A stretch of DNA of 64,000 nt from JAFLCL01 sp964502175 (GTDB lineage Bacteria > Myxococcota_A > Polyangia > Polyangiales > Sandaracinaceae): assembly GCA_964502175.1 (NCBI GenBank), contig CAZCVE010000027.1, positions 52,307 to 116,306 of the forward strand, given 5' to 3'. This document shows, in pieces, positions 16,512 to 25,170 of this stretch (its first letter is position 1; each line of letters starts with the position of its first letter). The translations under genes were made by a program, and so were the position numbers. Below the pieces are notes generated by a model. It had not been told where the DNA came from. It was given only the letters and a program-made list of their open reading frames with translations, and searched no databases.

Positions 16512-18328
16512 CGTCGCTCCTTGCGCCGCTCGGCGAGGTGAGCCGTGTGTCCACGCGCGAGCTCGGCCTCGAGGGCGCGCACCGCGTGCGGCTCGACCAC
16601 CGCGTGCACGAGCGTGAGCCCGGGCTTGGCGAGGCCGCGCGTGATCGCGGCCTCGAGCGCTTCGATCGTGGCGGCGCGCTCGAACGCGACGCCGAACGCG
16701 CGCGCGAGCGCTTCGTGATCGACGAGCTCGCTCGTGACCATGTGGGGCATCATCCACGCCGCCTCGCGCGCGACGGGGAGGCCCTCGAAGATGCGGCCGC
16801 CTGCGTTGTCGACGACGACGATCACCAGCGGGGAAGGGCTCTTTCGCGCGATCGCGAGCGAGCCGACGTCGTGGAGAAGCGTGAGGTCTCCGACGAGCGC
16901 GAGCGTCGGCCGGGGATCGCCGAGGATCGCGCCCAGGCTCTGCGCGAGGAGGCCATCGATGCCGTTCGCGCCGCGCTGGTGGAGCACCGAGAGCGGTGCC
17001 GTGCGCACGTCGCGCGTCGCGTACCGATCGAGCATGCGGATCGGGAGGCTGTTGCCGATCACGAGGCGCGCATCTGTCGGGAGCGCGATCGCGACGGTGC
17101 GCGCGATCGCGGGCTCGCCCCAGCGGCTCGCGACCTCGGCCGCGAGGCGCTGGCCCACGGCGTCGAGGCGCGCGAGCTCGTCGCGAAACGCGAGCGTCGC
17201 CGCGGCCGCGGCTCGCTCGGGGAGTCGAGAGAGGAGAGCGCTCGCGATCGACGCGAGCTCGCCGAGCACGATCTGCTCCGCGCTCGCGTGCGGATCGACG
17301 TAGCGCGGCACTCCCAGCACCACGCGCGCGGGTCGTGCGCGAGAGACCCAGCGTTCGTAGGCCGCGCTCGTCGGAACACCGCCGAGCTCGACGACGAGAT
17401 CGGGTGAGGGCTCGTCTGCGAAGAGGCCCGCGGTCAGCCACGCATCGAGCGAGTCGAGGCGGCCCGCGCTCTCCGAGAAGCGGAGCTGACTGGTCGACTC
17501 CGCGGCGAGCACGCCGTGACAACGCTCGACGAGCGCGACGATCGGCGCGACCTCGACGCCCGGCGCGATCGGTCCCGCGACGAACAGCACGCGCTCGGCG
17601 CGCGTGAGCCGAGACGCCAGCGCGTCGAGCGCGCTCTCGTCCGCCACCAGCGACGTGCGCGGCCTCGCGATCGGTCGCGCGAGCACGGCGTCGCACGTCG
17701 CGCGGAGCGCATGTTCGCCGCGCGTCGAGGGCTCGCGCGGCTCGAGCGGCTTCTTCGCGCGCACGTTGAGGTGCACGGGACCGGGCTGCGGTCCGAGGCT
17801 CGTCGCGACGGCCTGCGCGACGACGCGACGAAGTCCTGCGAGCGCGCCCTCCTCAGCCTCCGGATTTCCGGTGTCCGCGAAGAAGCGCACGTGCGCTCCG
17901 AAGAGCTTCACTTGATCGACGGTCTGCGCGGCGCCGCAGAGGCTCAGCTCCGTCGGCCGATCTGCCGACACGAGCACCATCGGCACGTCGACGAGCGAGG
18001 CCTCGAGCACCGCGGGAAACCAGTGCGCCGGCGCCGTCCCCGACGTGCAGAGCACAGCCGCGGGTCGACCGGTCGCGCGACCGTACCCGAGCGCCACGAA
18101 CGCAGCGGAGCGCTCGTCGACCACGTCGATCAGCTGGAGGCCCGAAGAGAGGAGCGCCGCGAGGATGGGTGTCGAGCGCGATCCGGGGCTCGCGACGACC
18201 TGCGTCACGCCCGCGTCGCGCAGCGTGTGCGCGAGCACGCGCGACCACTCGGTCTGCGTCGTCCCGATCGCGTCGGCCGAGGGCTCGGTCCCACGTGGAA
18301 CGGCCGCGGTCGTGAGCGCGCGGCTCAT
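16499..18328 (-). CDS. menD: 2-succinyl-5-enolpyruvyl-6-hydroxy-3-cyclohexene-1-carboxylate synthase
   Basis: 609 residues, a thiamine-diphosphate enzyme that adds 2-oxoglutarate to isochorismate. Diagnostic segments: VVASPGSRSTPIL near the N-terminus, DERSAAFVALGYGRATG with the ThDP-activating Glu, VLCTSGTAPAHWFPAVLEA, SADRPTEL, and the C-terminal ThDP/metal-binding GDLTLLHDVGSL. The length is slightly above the usual roughly 560 residues because of Ala-rich segments. The start ATG overlaps the menF stop (ATGA). Confidence 0.93.
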   Translation of the reverse strand: MSRALTTAAVPRGTEPSADAIGTTQTEWSRVLAHTLRDAGVTQVVASPGSRSTPILAALLSSGLQLIDVVDERSAAFVALGYGRATGRPAAVLCTSGTAPAHWFPAVLEASLVDVPMVLVSADRPTELSLCGAAQTVDQVKLFGAHVRFFADTGNPEAEEGALAGLRRVVAQAVATSLGPQPGPVHLNVRAKKPLEPREPSTRGEHALRATCDAVLARPIARPRTSLVADESALDALASRLTRAERVLFVAGPIAPGVEVAPIVALVERCHGVLAAESTSQLRFSESAGRLDSLDAWLTAGLFADEPSPDLVVELGGVPTSAAYERWVSRARPARVVLGVPRYVDPHASAEQIVLGELASIASALLSRLPERAAAAATLAFRDELARLDAVGQRLAAEVASRWGEPAIARTVAIALPTDARLVIGNSLPIRMLDRYATRDVRTAPLSVLHQRGANGIDGLLAQSLGAILGDPRPTLALVGDLTLLHDVGSLAIARKSPSPLVIVVVDNAGGRIFEGLPVAREAAWMMPHMVTSELVDHEALARAFGVAFERAATIEALEAAITRGLAKPGLTLVHAVVEPHAVRALEAELARGHTAHLAERRKERRWTT

Positions 18329-19773
18329 GCGCGCGTCTCCGCGCCGTGCGCTTCGCGCTGTGCCTCGGCGGTGTGGCGCGGCTCGCTCGGGCGAGCCTCC
18401 CCCGGTCGCTGCTCGCGAGCCTCGACCACGCTGGGCTCGACGCCGAGCGCGCGCAGCATCGGCGCCATCTTGAGCTCGGTCTCCGCGAGCTCGGCGTGCG
18501 GGTCGGAGCTCAGCACGATGCCGCCGCCCGCGAACACCCACGCGCGCCCGCCACGCACGACCGCGCAGCGCAGCATCACGTGCACGTCGGCGTCACCGTT
18601 CGCGTCGATCCACCCGATCGGCCCGCTGTACCAGCCTCGCGGCGGCTCGTTGGTTCGGATGAAGGCCTCTGCCGCATCGCGCGGTGAGCCACCGACCGCA
18701 GGCGTCGGATGGAGCGCGTCGAGCAGATCGAAGGCGCTCGTCGCGTCGGGCAGCCGCGCCTCGATCGCCGTGCGCAGGTGAACGACGTTGGCCGCGTGCT
18801 TGATGCGCGGGCTCTTCTCGGCGCGCACCTCCGCGCCCAGCTGGGACAGGCGCTGGACGATCGCCTCGACGACCGGCGCGTGCTCGGAGTGATCCTTGGC
18901 GCTCGCGAGCAGCGCGTCTTCCGAGCGCGCAGGGCCGCCTGCGCGCGTACCTGCGAGCGCCTCGGTCCACACCTTCGTGCCGACCTTGCGAAAGAGGCGC
19001 TCTGGCGTCGCGCCGAGCAGCGTGCTCGTGCCGCGACGCACGAAGAAGCGGAGCGCGCTCGGGGACAAGCGCTCGACCACGTCTTCGGCGACCAGGTCGC
19101 CGTCCGTCGTCACCGTCGCGCGTCGCGAGCACACGACCTTCGCGAGCTCGCCCCGCGCGATCGCCGAGCGCGCCGCTTCGACGCGATCATGGAAGGCCGC
19201 TGGGCTCGACGCTTCGAGGCGCGCCGGGCTCGCCGCCGAGCGTGCGCCGCGGGTGGCGCCGAGGATCGTCTCGAGCTCGGCCGCGAGCACCGCGCCGCGG
19301 CCGCTCCACGCGCTCTCCGTGTTCGCGAACGCGAGCACGGCGCGATCTCCCACACGCAGGTACGTCCACCGCGCGAGCACCGCGCGACCATCACCGTGAT
19401 CGGCCCACGGCTCTTCGCCGCGCGCGCCCGAGGAGAACGCCTGTCCAAACAGCGTGATCGGCATCCGCGCCGCGAGCGTCGCGTCGCACTCGGGATGAAC
19501 GATGGTGGCGAGCTCGCGGGCTGCTGCGAGCTGTTCCGTCAGCGTCGCGCCGTCTCCGAGCGAGATCGCGCGTGAGACCCCGAGGCCGAGCAGCGTCTCG
19601 TCCGACCCCTCGAGGCCGAGCGGTCGCTCGAGCCACCACGACTCGCACTTGCGTGCGCTCCGCAGCACCGCGAGCGGATCGAGGATCGGCGCGGGCAGGA
19701 TCACGATGCGAGGGCCATCGGTCACCGCCGCTGCGAGGAATTCCGCCCTCGCGAGAGGCGCTTCCGAGCTCAC
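18325..19773 (-). CDS. menF: Isochorismate synthase
   Basis: 482 residues of the chorismate-utilising family. Conserved blocks: LGATPERLFRK, TEALAGTRAGG, a HSEHAPVVEAIVQRL segment, LHPTPAVGGSPRDAA, RGWYSGPIGW and FAGGGIVLSSDP, in the order seen in isochorismate synthases. The first step of menaquinone synthesis is implied by its place before menD. The GTG at 19773 is chosen because it overlaps the menG stop as GTGA, matching the junction style of the whole operon; an upstream in-frame start at 19812 would overlap menG further. Confidence 0.9.
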   Translation of the reverse strand: MSSEAPLARAEFLAAAVTDGPRIVILPAPILDPLAVLRSARKCESWWLERPLGLEGSDETLLGLGVSRAISLGDGATLTEQLAAARELATIVHPECDATLAARMPITLFGQAFSSGARGEEPWADHGDGRAVLARWTYLRVGDRAVLAFANTESAWSGRGAVLAAELETILGATRGARSAASPARLEASSPAAFHDRVEAARSAIARGELAKVVCSRRATVTTDGDLVAEDVVERLSPSALRFFVRRGTSTLLGATPERLFRKVGTKVWTEALAGTRAGGPARSEDALLASAKDHSEHAPVVEAIVQRLSQLGAEVRAEKSPRIKHAANVVHLRTAIEARLPDATSAFDLLDALHPTPAVGGSPRDAAEAFIRTNEPPRGWYSGPIGWIDANGDADVHVMLRCAVVRGGRAWVFAGGGIVLSSDPHAELAETELKMAPMLRALGVEPSVVEAREQRPGEARPSEPRHTAEAQREAHGAETRA

Positions 19774-20519
19774 GACGGTCGCGCCTCCCGGCGCCCGACG
19801 TAGAGGTTGCACACGCCGAACGTGAGCGGCGTGAACGTGGTGCGGAGACCGGCGGCCTCCATCATCGCCGCGAACTCTTCGGGCTCGGGGAACGCTGCGA
19901 TCGAGCGCTGGAGGTAGCGGTATTCCTTCGCGCCCGAGAGCAGCGCGCCGAGCTGCGGGACGACGTGGCGGATGTGGAAGCGCGCGAACGGACCGACGAT
20001 CCCGCGACGCGGCTCGCCGAGCTCGAGCACCGCCACGATGCCGCCGGGACGCGTGACGCGCGCCATCTCTCTGAGCGCGCGACGGCGATCGGGCACGTTG
20101 CGGATGCCGAACGAGATCGTGACGGCGTCGAGGCTCGCGTCCGGCAGCGCGATCTCTTGCGCGTCGCCCAGGCTCAGCGTCACGCGGTCCTCGAGCTTGC
20201 GCGCGCGCACCTTCTCGAGACCGATCTCGAGCATGTTCTTCGACGGATCGGTGCCTCGCACGCGCGCCGCGGGATGCGTCCTCGCGATCGCGATCGCGAG
20301 GTCGCCCGTGCCCGTCGCGAGGTCGAGCACCTCGGGCTTCGCGATGGCATCGAGGCCGAGGCTCTTCACGGTGCGACGTCGCCAGCCGTGATCGATCCCC
20401 ATCGACAGCACGCGGTTCAGCATGTCGTAGCGGCGCGCGATGCGATCGAACATCTCGCCGGAGCCCAGCGTCGTCGTCTCGGACGCGATCGCCGTCTCGT
20501 TCGTGGTGGGGGTGCTCAT
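19770..20519 (-). CDS. menG: Demethylmenaquinone methyltransferase (UbiE/MenG)
   Basis: 249 residues, a class I SAM methyltransferase for the last step of menaquinone synthesis. It has MFDRIARRYDMLNRVLSMGID (UbiE signature 1 region), the SAM motif LDLATGTGDLAIA, FGIRNVPDR (UbiE signature 2), and the C-terminal GVCNLYVG. The ATG overlaps the stop of the polyprenyl synthase gene (ATGA). An annotation as ubiE would describe the same protein; menG is preferred because only menaquinone genes surround it. Confidence 0.92.
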   Translation of the reverse strand: MSTPTTNETAIASETTTLGSGEMFDRIARRYDMLNRVLSMGIDHGWRRRTVKSLGLDAIAKPEVLDLATGTGDLAIAIARTHPAARVRGTDPSKNMLEIGLEKVRARKLEDRVTLSLGDAQEIALPDASLDAVTISFGIRNVPDRRRALREMARVTRPGGIVAVLELGEPRRGIVGPFARFHIRHVVPQLGALLSGAKEYRYLQRSIAAFPEPEEFAAMMEAAGLRTTFTPLTFGVCNLYVGRREARPS

Positions 20520-21559
20520 GCGCACCTCGCGATCGTCGTCTCGAGCACCGTCGCGAGCGCGTCTCGCGCAGGGCCCGCGCGCACGATCATGAGGGCCTCG
20601 CGCGCGCGGTCGGCCTGGTCTCGCGCGAACGCGCGCGCCTCTTCGAGCGCGCCCGTGCGACGCAGCGCCTCGAGCACCTCGCGGGCGAACGCGTCGTCGT
20701 CGACGCCAGCACCGAGCTGCGCCGCCAGGTTCGCGTCGCGACGCGCCGCGAGGATGAGCGGGTAGGTGGTCTTGCCCTCGCGCAGATCGGCGAAGAGCGT
20801 CTTCCCCGTGCTCGACGGATCGCCGTCGAAGTCGAGCACGTCGTCCACGGTCTGGAACGCGGTGCCGAGCAACATCCCGAAGCGCTGGAGCGCCGCGATC
20901 TCGTCGTCGGAGAGCTTGCCCGCGTGCGCGCCCGCGACCATCGCCCAAGCGAACAGCGACGCGGTCTTGCCCTCGGCGACGCGGCGCCACACCGACTCGT
21001 CGAGCACGAGGCGCCCGCGGTTCTCGAGCTGAAGCGACTCGGCGAAGATCATGTGCTCGATCGCGTCGAGCAGCGGCACGAGCATGTCGGGCGCGGTGCG
21101 ACGCACGCGGCGCAGCGCTTCGACGAGCAGCCAGTCGCCCGCGAAGATGCTCGCGCTGTTGCCGTAGAGCGCGCGCGTCGTCGGCAGGCCTCGGCGCGCG
21201 TCACCGAGATCGACCACGTCGTCGTGGAGGAGCGTCGCGCTGTGCACGAGCTCGACCGCCACGGCGAGCTCGCGCGCGACGTCGTCGACGGGACCGCCGA
21301 CGCGGGCCGCGAGCACCACGCACGTGGGACGGAGGCGCTTGCCGCCCGCCGCGACGAGGTGCGCTCCGCCGCGCGCGACGACCCGCTCCTCTGCGCCCTT
21401 CGGCGCGACCGACGCGAGCAGCTCGCGCTCGATCTCGGCGAGGTCGTGCGACACGAGCTTCGCGAGCGAAGAGAGGCGCTCACCGAGCGGCGCGAGATCG
21501 TTCGTCCGGCACACGGTCGTGAGCCGATCCAGGACCTGACCCATCGAGATCTCGGACAT
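20516..21559 (-). CDS. Long-chain polyprenyl diphosphate synthase (trans-isoprenyl)
   Basis: 347 residues. The two Asp-rich Mg-binding motifs are present: HDDVVDLGDARRG and FQTVDDVLDFDG, with GGKRLRP upstream and GKTTYPLIL downstream, as in octaprenyl/heptaprenyl synthases. It is first in the menaquinone operon, so its product is most likely the side chain that MenA transfers. Chain length cannot be told from the motifs. An N-terminal extension (about 60 residues) before the catalytic core is typical of this subgroup. ATG 21559 is chosen; the frame upstream runs through a 14-bp inverted repeat and is probably untranslated. Confidence 0.9.
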   Translation of the reverse strand: MSEISMGQVLDRLTTVCRTNDLAPLGERLSSLAKLVSHDLAEIERELLASVAPKGAEERVVARGGAHLVAAGGKRLRPTCVVLAARVGGPVDDVARELAVAVELVHSATLLHDDVVDLGDARRGLPTTRALYGNSASIFAGDWLLVEALRRVRRTAPDMLVPLLDAIEHMIFAESLQLENRGRLVLDESVWRRVAEGKTASLFAWAMVAGAHAGKLSDDEIAALQRFGMLLGTAFQTVDDVLDFDGDPSSTGKTLFADLREGKTTYPLILAARRDANLAAQLGAGVDDDAFAREVLEALRRTGALEEARAFARDQADRAREALMIVRAGPARDALATVLETTIARCA

Positions 21560-21590
21560 GATACACCCCTCGTCGTCCGGCGGACGTTCC

Positions 21591-21624
21591 GTCGGATGTT
21601 TCAAGAACCTTTGAAACATCCGAC
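21591..21624. promoter_or_regulatory. Perfect 14-bp inverted repeat upstream of the menaquinone operon
   Basis: GTCGGATGTTTCAA (21591-21604) and its exact reverse complement (21611-21624) are separated by six bases. The repeat lies 32 bases before the first start codon of the operon and 45 bases after the end of the upstream gene. It is AT-richer than its surroundings and has no T-run on either side, so an operator or leader hairpin is more likely than an intrinsic terminator. Confidence 0.6.
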
Positions 21625-21668
21625 TTATGCCCGCGGTCGGGGAGTTGGTCAAGGACGAGGGATCGCGG

Positions 21669-23918
21669 TCACTCGACGGTCACGCCGACGATGGGATCAC
21701 CGACCTGCAGCCCATCGACGTGCTCGAGCCCCTCGATGACGCGGCCGAACACGGTGTAGCGACCATCGAGGTGGTGCTGCGGTCCGAGGGTGATGAAGAA
21801 CTGGCTGCCTCCGGTGTCGCGGCCCGCGAGCGCCATGCCCACGGTGCCGCGCTCGTAGGCGAGCGGGCTGTCTTCGCAGCGCTGCCACCAGTCGGGGCCG
21901 CCGTAGCCGTCGCCGCGTGGATCTCCGCCCTGCGCGACGAAACCCGCGACCACGCGGTGGAACGTGAGCCCATCGAAGTCCCCCGCGCGCGCCAGCTCCT
22001 CGAAGCGCGCGACGGTCGTCGGCGTGACGTCCGAGGCGAGCTCGATGACGATGTCGCCGCGCTCGGTCCGCAGCGTGGCGCGGCGCGCGGGGCTGTCGGT
22101 CGGGGTGAGCGTCTCGGGCACGGCATCGACGGACGACGCGACCTCCGCGACACCGAGCGCGGTCAGCGCGAGACGCGCCTCGGTCCGCACGCCGTGGCTC
22201 GGGTGAGTCGCGAGCGGGCCGAGGAGCTCGATCAGCTCGTGCTGGTCGGGCGCGGCTCCCGGATCGGCGAGCACCGCCGCGGTGCCGGACAGCGTGACGC
22301 GACCCTCGAGCGAGTGTCCCGCGAGGAGGCGACGCGCTGCGGCGAGCACCGGGGCGTCGAGCTCGACCAAGAAGCGCGATGGAGCGGTGGCCTGGCCGGC
22401 GAGCGAAGCCGCGAGCGCGGCGTCGTCTCGGCGTTGACGCGCGAGGGGCGCGAGGGTGCGCACGAGCTCGAGCGCGCCGAGCGTCACGCCTTCATCGTCG
22501 ACCGCGAGCCCGAGCCGCGCGAATGGGAGGGCGAGGTCGAGCGGCAGGCGCGCAGCCGCGACGAGCACCGCCTCACGCGCCCGCGGACCGCCCTCGCGAA
22601 AGATCCGCTCGAGGTAGGTGACCCGCTGCGCTTCGGCGGCGTCTTGGAGACCGAGCACCTCGGCCGCGAGCGCGCGGCGCGTGTCGTCGTCGACGACATC
22701 GACGCCGCACCGCTCCACGCGACTCGGCCAGCCTCGTCCGAGGTCGACCAGCTCGGCCGCGCGGCACTCGATCCACGCCTGGTCGCGCGAGCTCGGGATG
22801 CGCTCCACGCGCGCCAGCCATGCCGTAGCTCGGTCGTGGATCGGCGCGGCACGGGAGTACGGCTGAGCGACCTCGAGAACCGTCAGCACCACGTGAGTCG
22901 GGCCCCCCGCAGCCGGACCCGCTTCGCCGACACCGGTCGGGGGCGCAGGCCACCACCTCGCGAGCGCGGCCTCGAGCGCCTCGCCCAACGTGGCCTCGTG
23001 GCCGAGGGCGAGGGTGCCGAGCGATCGGATCGCAGGGACGGCGACACGCCACTCCGGGTCGAGCGAGGCCTGGCGGAGCGCCTCACGCGAGCCGTCGCTC
23101 GCGGGTAGGCGGCCGAGGAGGCGAGCGGCCTGCACGCGGATCTCGACCTCGTCGGGCTCCGTCGAGCTGCTCGACACCGCGCTGGCCGCGCCCGCCCTCG
23201 CTGCCTCGGCGAGCGACGGCGGGACCGTCACGCGGCCGAGGCCTTGCCAACACGACTCCCGAACCCGAGGCGAAGCGTCGCTCGTCGCGCGCTCGAGCGC
23301 TGCGCGAACGAGGCTCTCCGGCCACCCGGCGGGCGCGCCGTACGCGAGGCCGCGACAGACCGCGACGCGGCTCTCCGTGTCCTCGGACAGTCCGCGCTCG
23401 AGCGCTGGAACCGCGCGCACGTCCGTGGTGCGGGCGAGGGACCAGAGCATCATCGCGCGCGTGGTGGGCGCGAGCTGGGGGAGGCCGTCGTGGGAGGGGG
23501 GAGGGGCGACCGGCTCGACGGCGAGCGCGCCGAGCAACGCCTCGACGGCCGCGGAGGGCGCCTCGCGCTCGAGCGCTCCGACGCCGAACACGGCGGCCCG
23601 ACGCGCTTCGGCGTCCGTGTCGCGTAGCCCGACGACGAGCCCCGTCGCCGCCTCGTCGTCATGGACGCGCGCGAGCGCCCAGAGCGCCGAGCGGCGTCCC
23701 TCGACGGCTCCCGTGCGAACCGCGGCGAGGAGCGGTCCGGCCTCGCGCGCGTCGACGTGCGCGACGATCTCCGCCGGCGAGAGCGGGGTGACGCTCTCGA
23801 CCGCGACCGGCGTGCTCGTCGTGACGACGGCAGGCGCCTCGGGCTCGGCCGTCGAGCCGCAGCCCGACGAGATCGCGAGAACGGAGAGGAGGAGCGCGGG
23901 GCGGTGCGACGTCGCCAT
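21669..23918 (-). CDS. Lipoprotein with HEAT-like repeats and a C-terminal cyclophilin domain
   Basis: 749 residues. A lipoprotein signal peptide ends in SSGCGS. A long middle region (about 50-600) is built of Ala/Leu/Arg-rich helical pairs such as RRSALWALARVHDDEAATGLVVGLRD and RRAAVFGVGALE, like HEAT or PBS-lyase repeats. The last roughly 140 residues are a cyclophilin-type prolyl isomerase: TERGDIVIEL, FEELARAGDFDGLTFHRVVAGFVAQ-like core, GGSQFFITL and HLDGRYTVFGRVIEG. It is predicted to be attached to a membrane and to act as an envelope foldase with a built-in interaction scaffold. The frame stays open for another kilobase upstream, but that part lies in the non-coding repeat block; the ATG at 23918 with its lipobox is the real start. 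Confidence 0.85.
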   Translation of the reverse strand: MATSHRPALLLSVLAISSGCGSTAEPEAPAVVTTSTPVAVESVTPLSPAEIVAHVDAREAGPLLAAVRTGAVEGRRSALWALARVHDDEAATGLVVGLRDTDAEARRAAVFGVGALEREAPSAAVEALLGALAVEPVAPPPSHDGLPQLAPTTRAMMLWSLARTTDVRAVPALERGLSEDTESRVAVCRGLAYGAPAGWPESLVRAALERATSDASPRVRESCWQGLGRVTVPPSLAEAARAGAASAVSSSSTEPDEVEIRVQAARLLGRLPASDGSREALRQASLDPEWRVAVPAIRSLGTLALGHEATLGEALEAALARWWPAPPTGVGEAGPAAGGPTHVVLTVLEVAQPYSRAAPIHDRATAWLARVERIPSSRDQAWIECRAAELVDLGRGWPSRVERCGVDVVDDDTRRALAAEVLGLQDAAEAQRVTYLERIFREGGPRAREAVLVAAARLPLDLALPFARLGLAVDDEGVTLGALELVRTLAPLARQRRDDAALAASLAGQATAPSRFLVELDAPVLAAARRLLAGHSLEGRVTLSGTAAVLADPGAAPDQHELIELLGPLATHPSHGVRTEARLALTALGVAEVASSVDAVPETLTPTDSPARRATLRTERGDIVIELASDVTPTTVARFEELARAGDFDGLTFHRVVAGFVAQGGDPRGDGYGGPDWWQRCEDSPLAYERGTVGMALAGRDTGGSQFFITLGPQHHLDGRYTVFGRVIEGLEHVDGLQVGDPIVGVTVE

Positions 23919-24409
23919 CGCGTCGAAGCAGACCGCGTCGTCGCCAGCGCGGCAAGCCCGTTCCGCGCTCCGACCTGCCCCTCGAACGACGTTCGATCGC
24001 CTCGATTCGACGCCCCACGACGCGCGATCCGACGGAGTTTGGAAGCGTCCGGCAGGATCGAGGGGAGGGGCTCGCTTCGAGACCGGACGTTCGATTCGAC
24101 CCGGCGCGTCACGACGCGCACGCCCAATCGATGGGCCGTTCGCGAGGCGCTTCGGGCGTCTCCCCACGGGCCTGCCGGACGCTGACGCGGATACCTTCTG
24201 CGCGATCGAAGAGGTGACGGTGCTCGCCTTCTGACGGGGAGCCGAGACGCACTCGTCTCGCGAACGGAGTTTGCGAAGCGTCCGGCAGGATCGAAGGGAG
24301 GGGCGACCGGACGATCGATTCGACCCCCCGTCGGACTCGACCGCGTCACGACGCCCGCCTCGATCGACGAGCTGTTCGCGAGGCGCAGTCTCCCCTCTGA
24401 CCTGCCGGA

Positions 24410-24479
24410 CGAAGCGCCTCGCGAACGTCGGGTGCGTCGCGACGCGGCGGTCCGATCCATCGTCCGGTCTCGGTGCTCG
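24410..24479. repeat. Left arm of a 70-bp perfect inverted repeat
   Basis: The reverse complement of these 70 bases is identical, base for base, to 24697-24766. The 217-bp spacer between the arms is essentially one unit of the direct-repeat array. The perfect match contrasts with the few-percent divergence among the direct repeats, so the inversion is either recent or kept identical by conversion. Confidence 0.85.
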
Positions 24480-24696
24480 GACGTTCGATTCGACCCGACG
24501 CGTCACGACGCGCACGCCCAATCGATGGGCCGTTCGCGAGGCGCTTCGGGCGTCTCCCCTCGGGCCTGCCGGACGCTGACGCGGATACCTTCTGCGCGAT
24601 CGAAAAGGTGACGGTGCTCGCCTCCTGACGGGAGCCGAGACGCGCTCGTCTCGCGAACGGAGTTCGCGAAGCGTCTGGCAGGATCGAGGGGAGGGG

Positions 24697-24766
24697 CGAG
24701 CACCGAGACCGGACGATGGATCGGACCGCCGCGTCGCGACGCACCCGACGTTCGCGAGGCGCTTCG
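24697..24766. repeat. Right arm of the 70-bp perfect inverted repeat
   Basis: Exact reverse complement of 24410-24479. It begins CGAGCACCGAGACCGGACGA and ends in GCGAGGCGCTTCG. The match stops abruptly on both sides. Confidence 0.85.
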
Positions 24767-25036
24767 AGCGTCTCCCCTCGGGCCTGCCGGACGCTGACGC
24801 GGATACCTTCTGCGCGATCGAAAAGGTGACGGTGCTCGCGTTCAGACTCGCGCCGAGACGCTCACGCCTCGCAAACGATTTTCGCGAAGCGTCCGGTAGG
24901 ACGAGGGGAGGGGCGAGCATCGAGACCGAACGTTCGACCGGACGCCCATGATTCGACCGCGTCGCGACACGCGTCCCGAACGAGCGCGCGTGCCGGCGCC
25001 GACGGGAACGACGAGACTGGGGGGGCGGCCGGGACT

Positions 25037-25052
25037 CGTTTCACGTGAAACG
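25037..25052. promoter_or_regulatory. parS centromere site 1
   Basis: CGTTTCACGTGAAACG is a perfect 16-bp palindrome with the core GTTTCACGTGAAAC, the bacterial parS consensus bound by ParB. It is in non-coding DNA 120 bases before bioF. No parA or parB gene is in the window. Confidence 0.9.
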
Positions 25053-25110
25053 CGGCCGACCGCCGGACGTCCCCGTTCGGGGACCGCTGCGCGCCATGAC
25101 GCCGCTTCTT

Positions 25111-25126
25111 TGTTTCACGTGAAACG
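25111..25126. promoter_or_regulatory. parS centromere site 2
   Basis: TGTTTCACGTGAAACG carries the same 14-base parS core, 74 bases from site 1 centre to centre (about seven helical turns). A pair of close sites in an intergenic gap near dnaN and gyrB fits a ParB loading centre. Confidence 0.9.
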
Positions 25127-25156
25127 CGGAGGGGTGCCGTCGATGTCCGGCTTTCC

Positions 25157-25162
25157 TATAGT
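25157..25162 (+). promoter_or_regulatory. Predicted -10 element of bioF
   Basis: TATAGT stands out in GC-rich sequence, 8 bases before the bioF ATG. A transcript started from it would begin at or next to the start codon. No convincing -35 or ribosome-binding site is visible. Confidence 0.5.
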
Positions 25163-25170
25163 CCGGCGCG

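Larger units (their letters stand above)
24033..24985. repeat. Array of degenerate ~230-bp repeats in a non-coding region
   Basis: The 1.25 kb between 23918 and 25171 has no credible gene. It holds near-identical long units at about 24085-24306 and 24479-24700, a diverged unit at about 24710-24925, a short variant at 24309-24410 and a fading partial at about 24928-24985. A shared core (GCCTGCCGGACGCTGACGCG, then GATACCTTCTGCGCGATCGA) recurs in the long units. The edges carry AGCGTCCGGCAGGATCGAGG. No spacer structure like a CRISPR and no transposase are present. Two parS sites follow just to the right. Confidence 0.85.

Noticed and set aside
23919..24920. In-frame N-terminal extension of the HEAT-cyclophilin gene through the repeat block
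   Set aside because: The extension encodes repeated Arg/Ser-rich peptide that varies with the DNA repeats, and the true N-terminus has a lipobox at 23918.
24033..24985. A CRISPR array
   Set aside because: Units are about 230 bp, partly inverted, without short regular repeats or unique spacers, and no cas gene is near.
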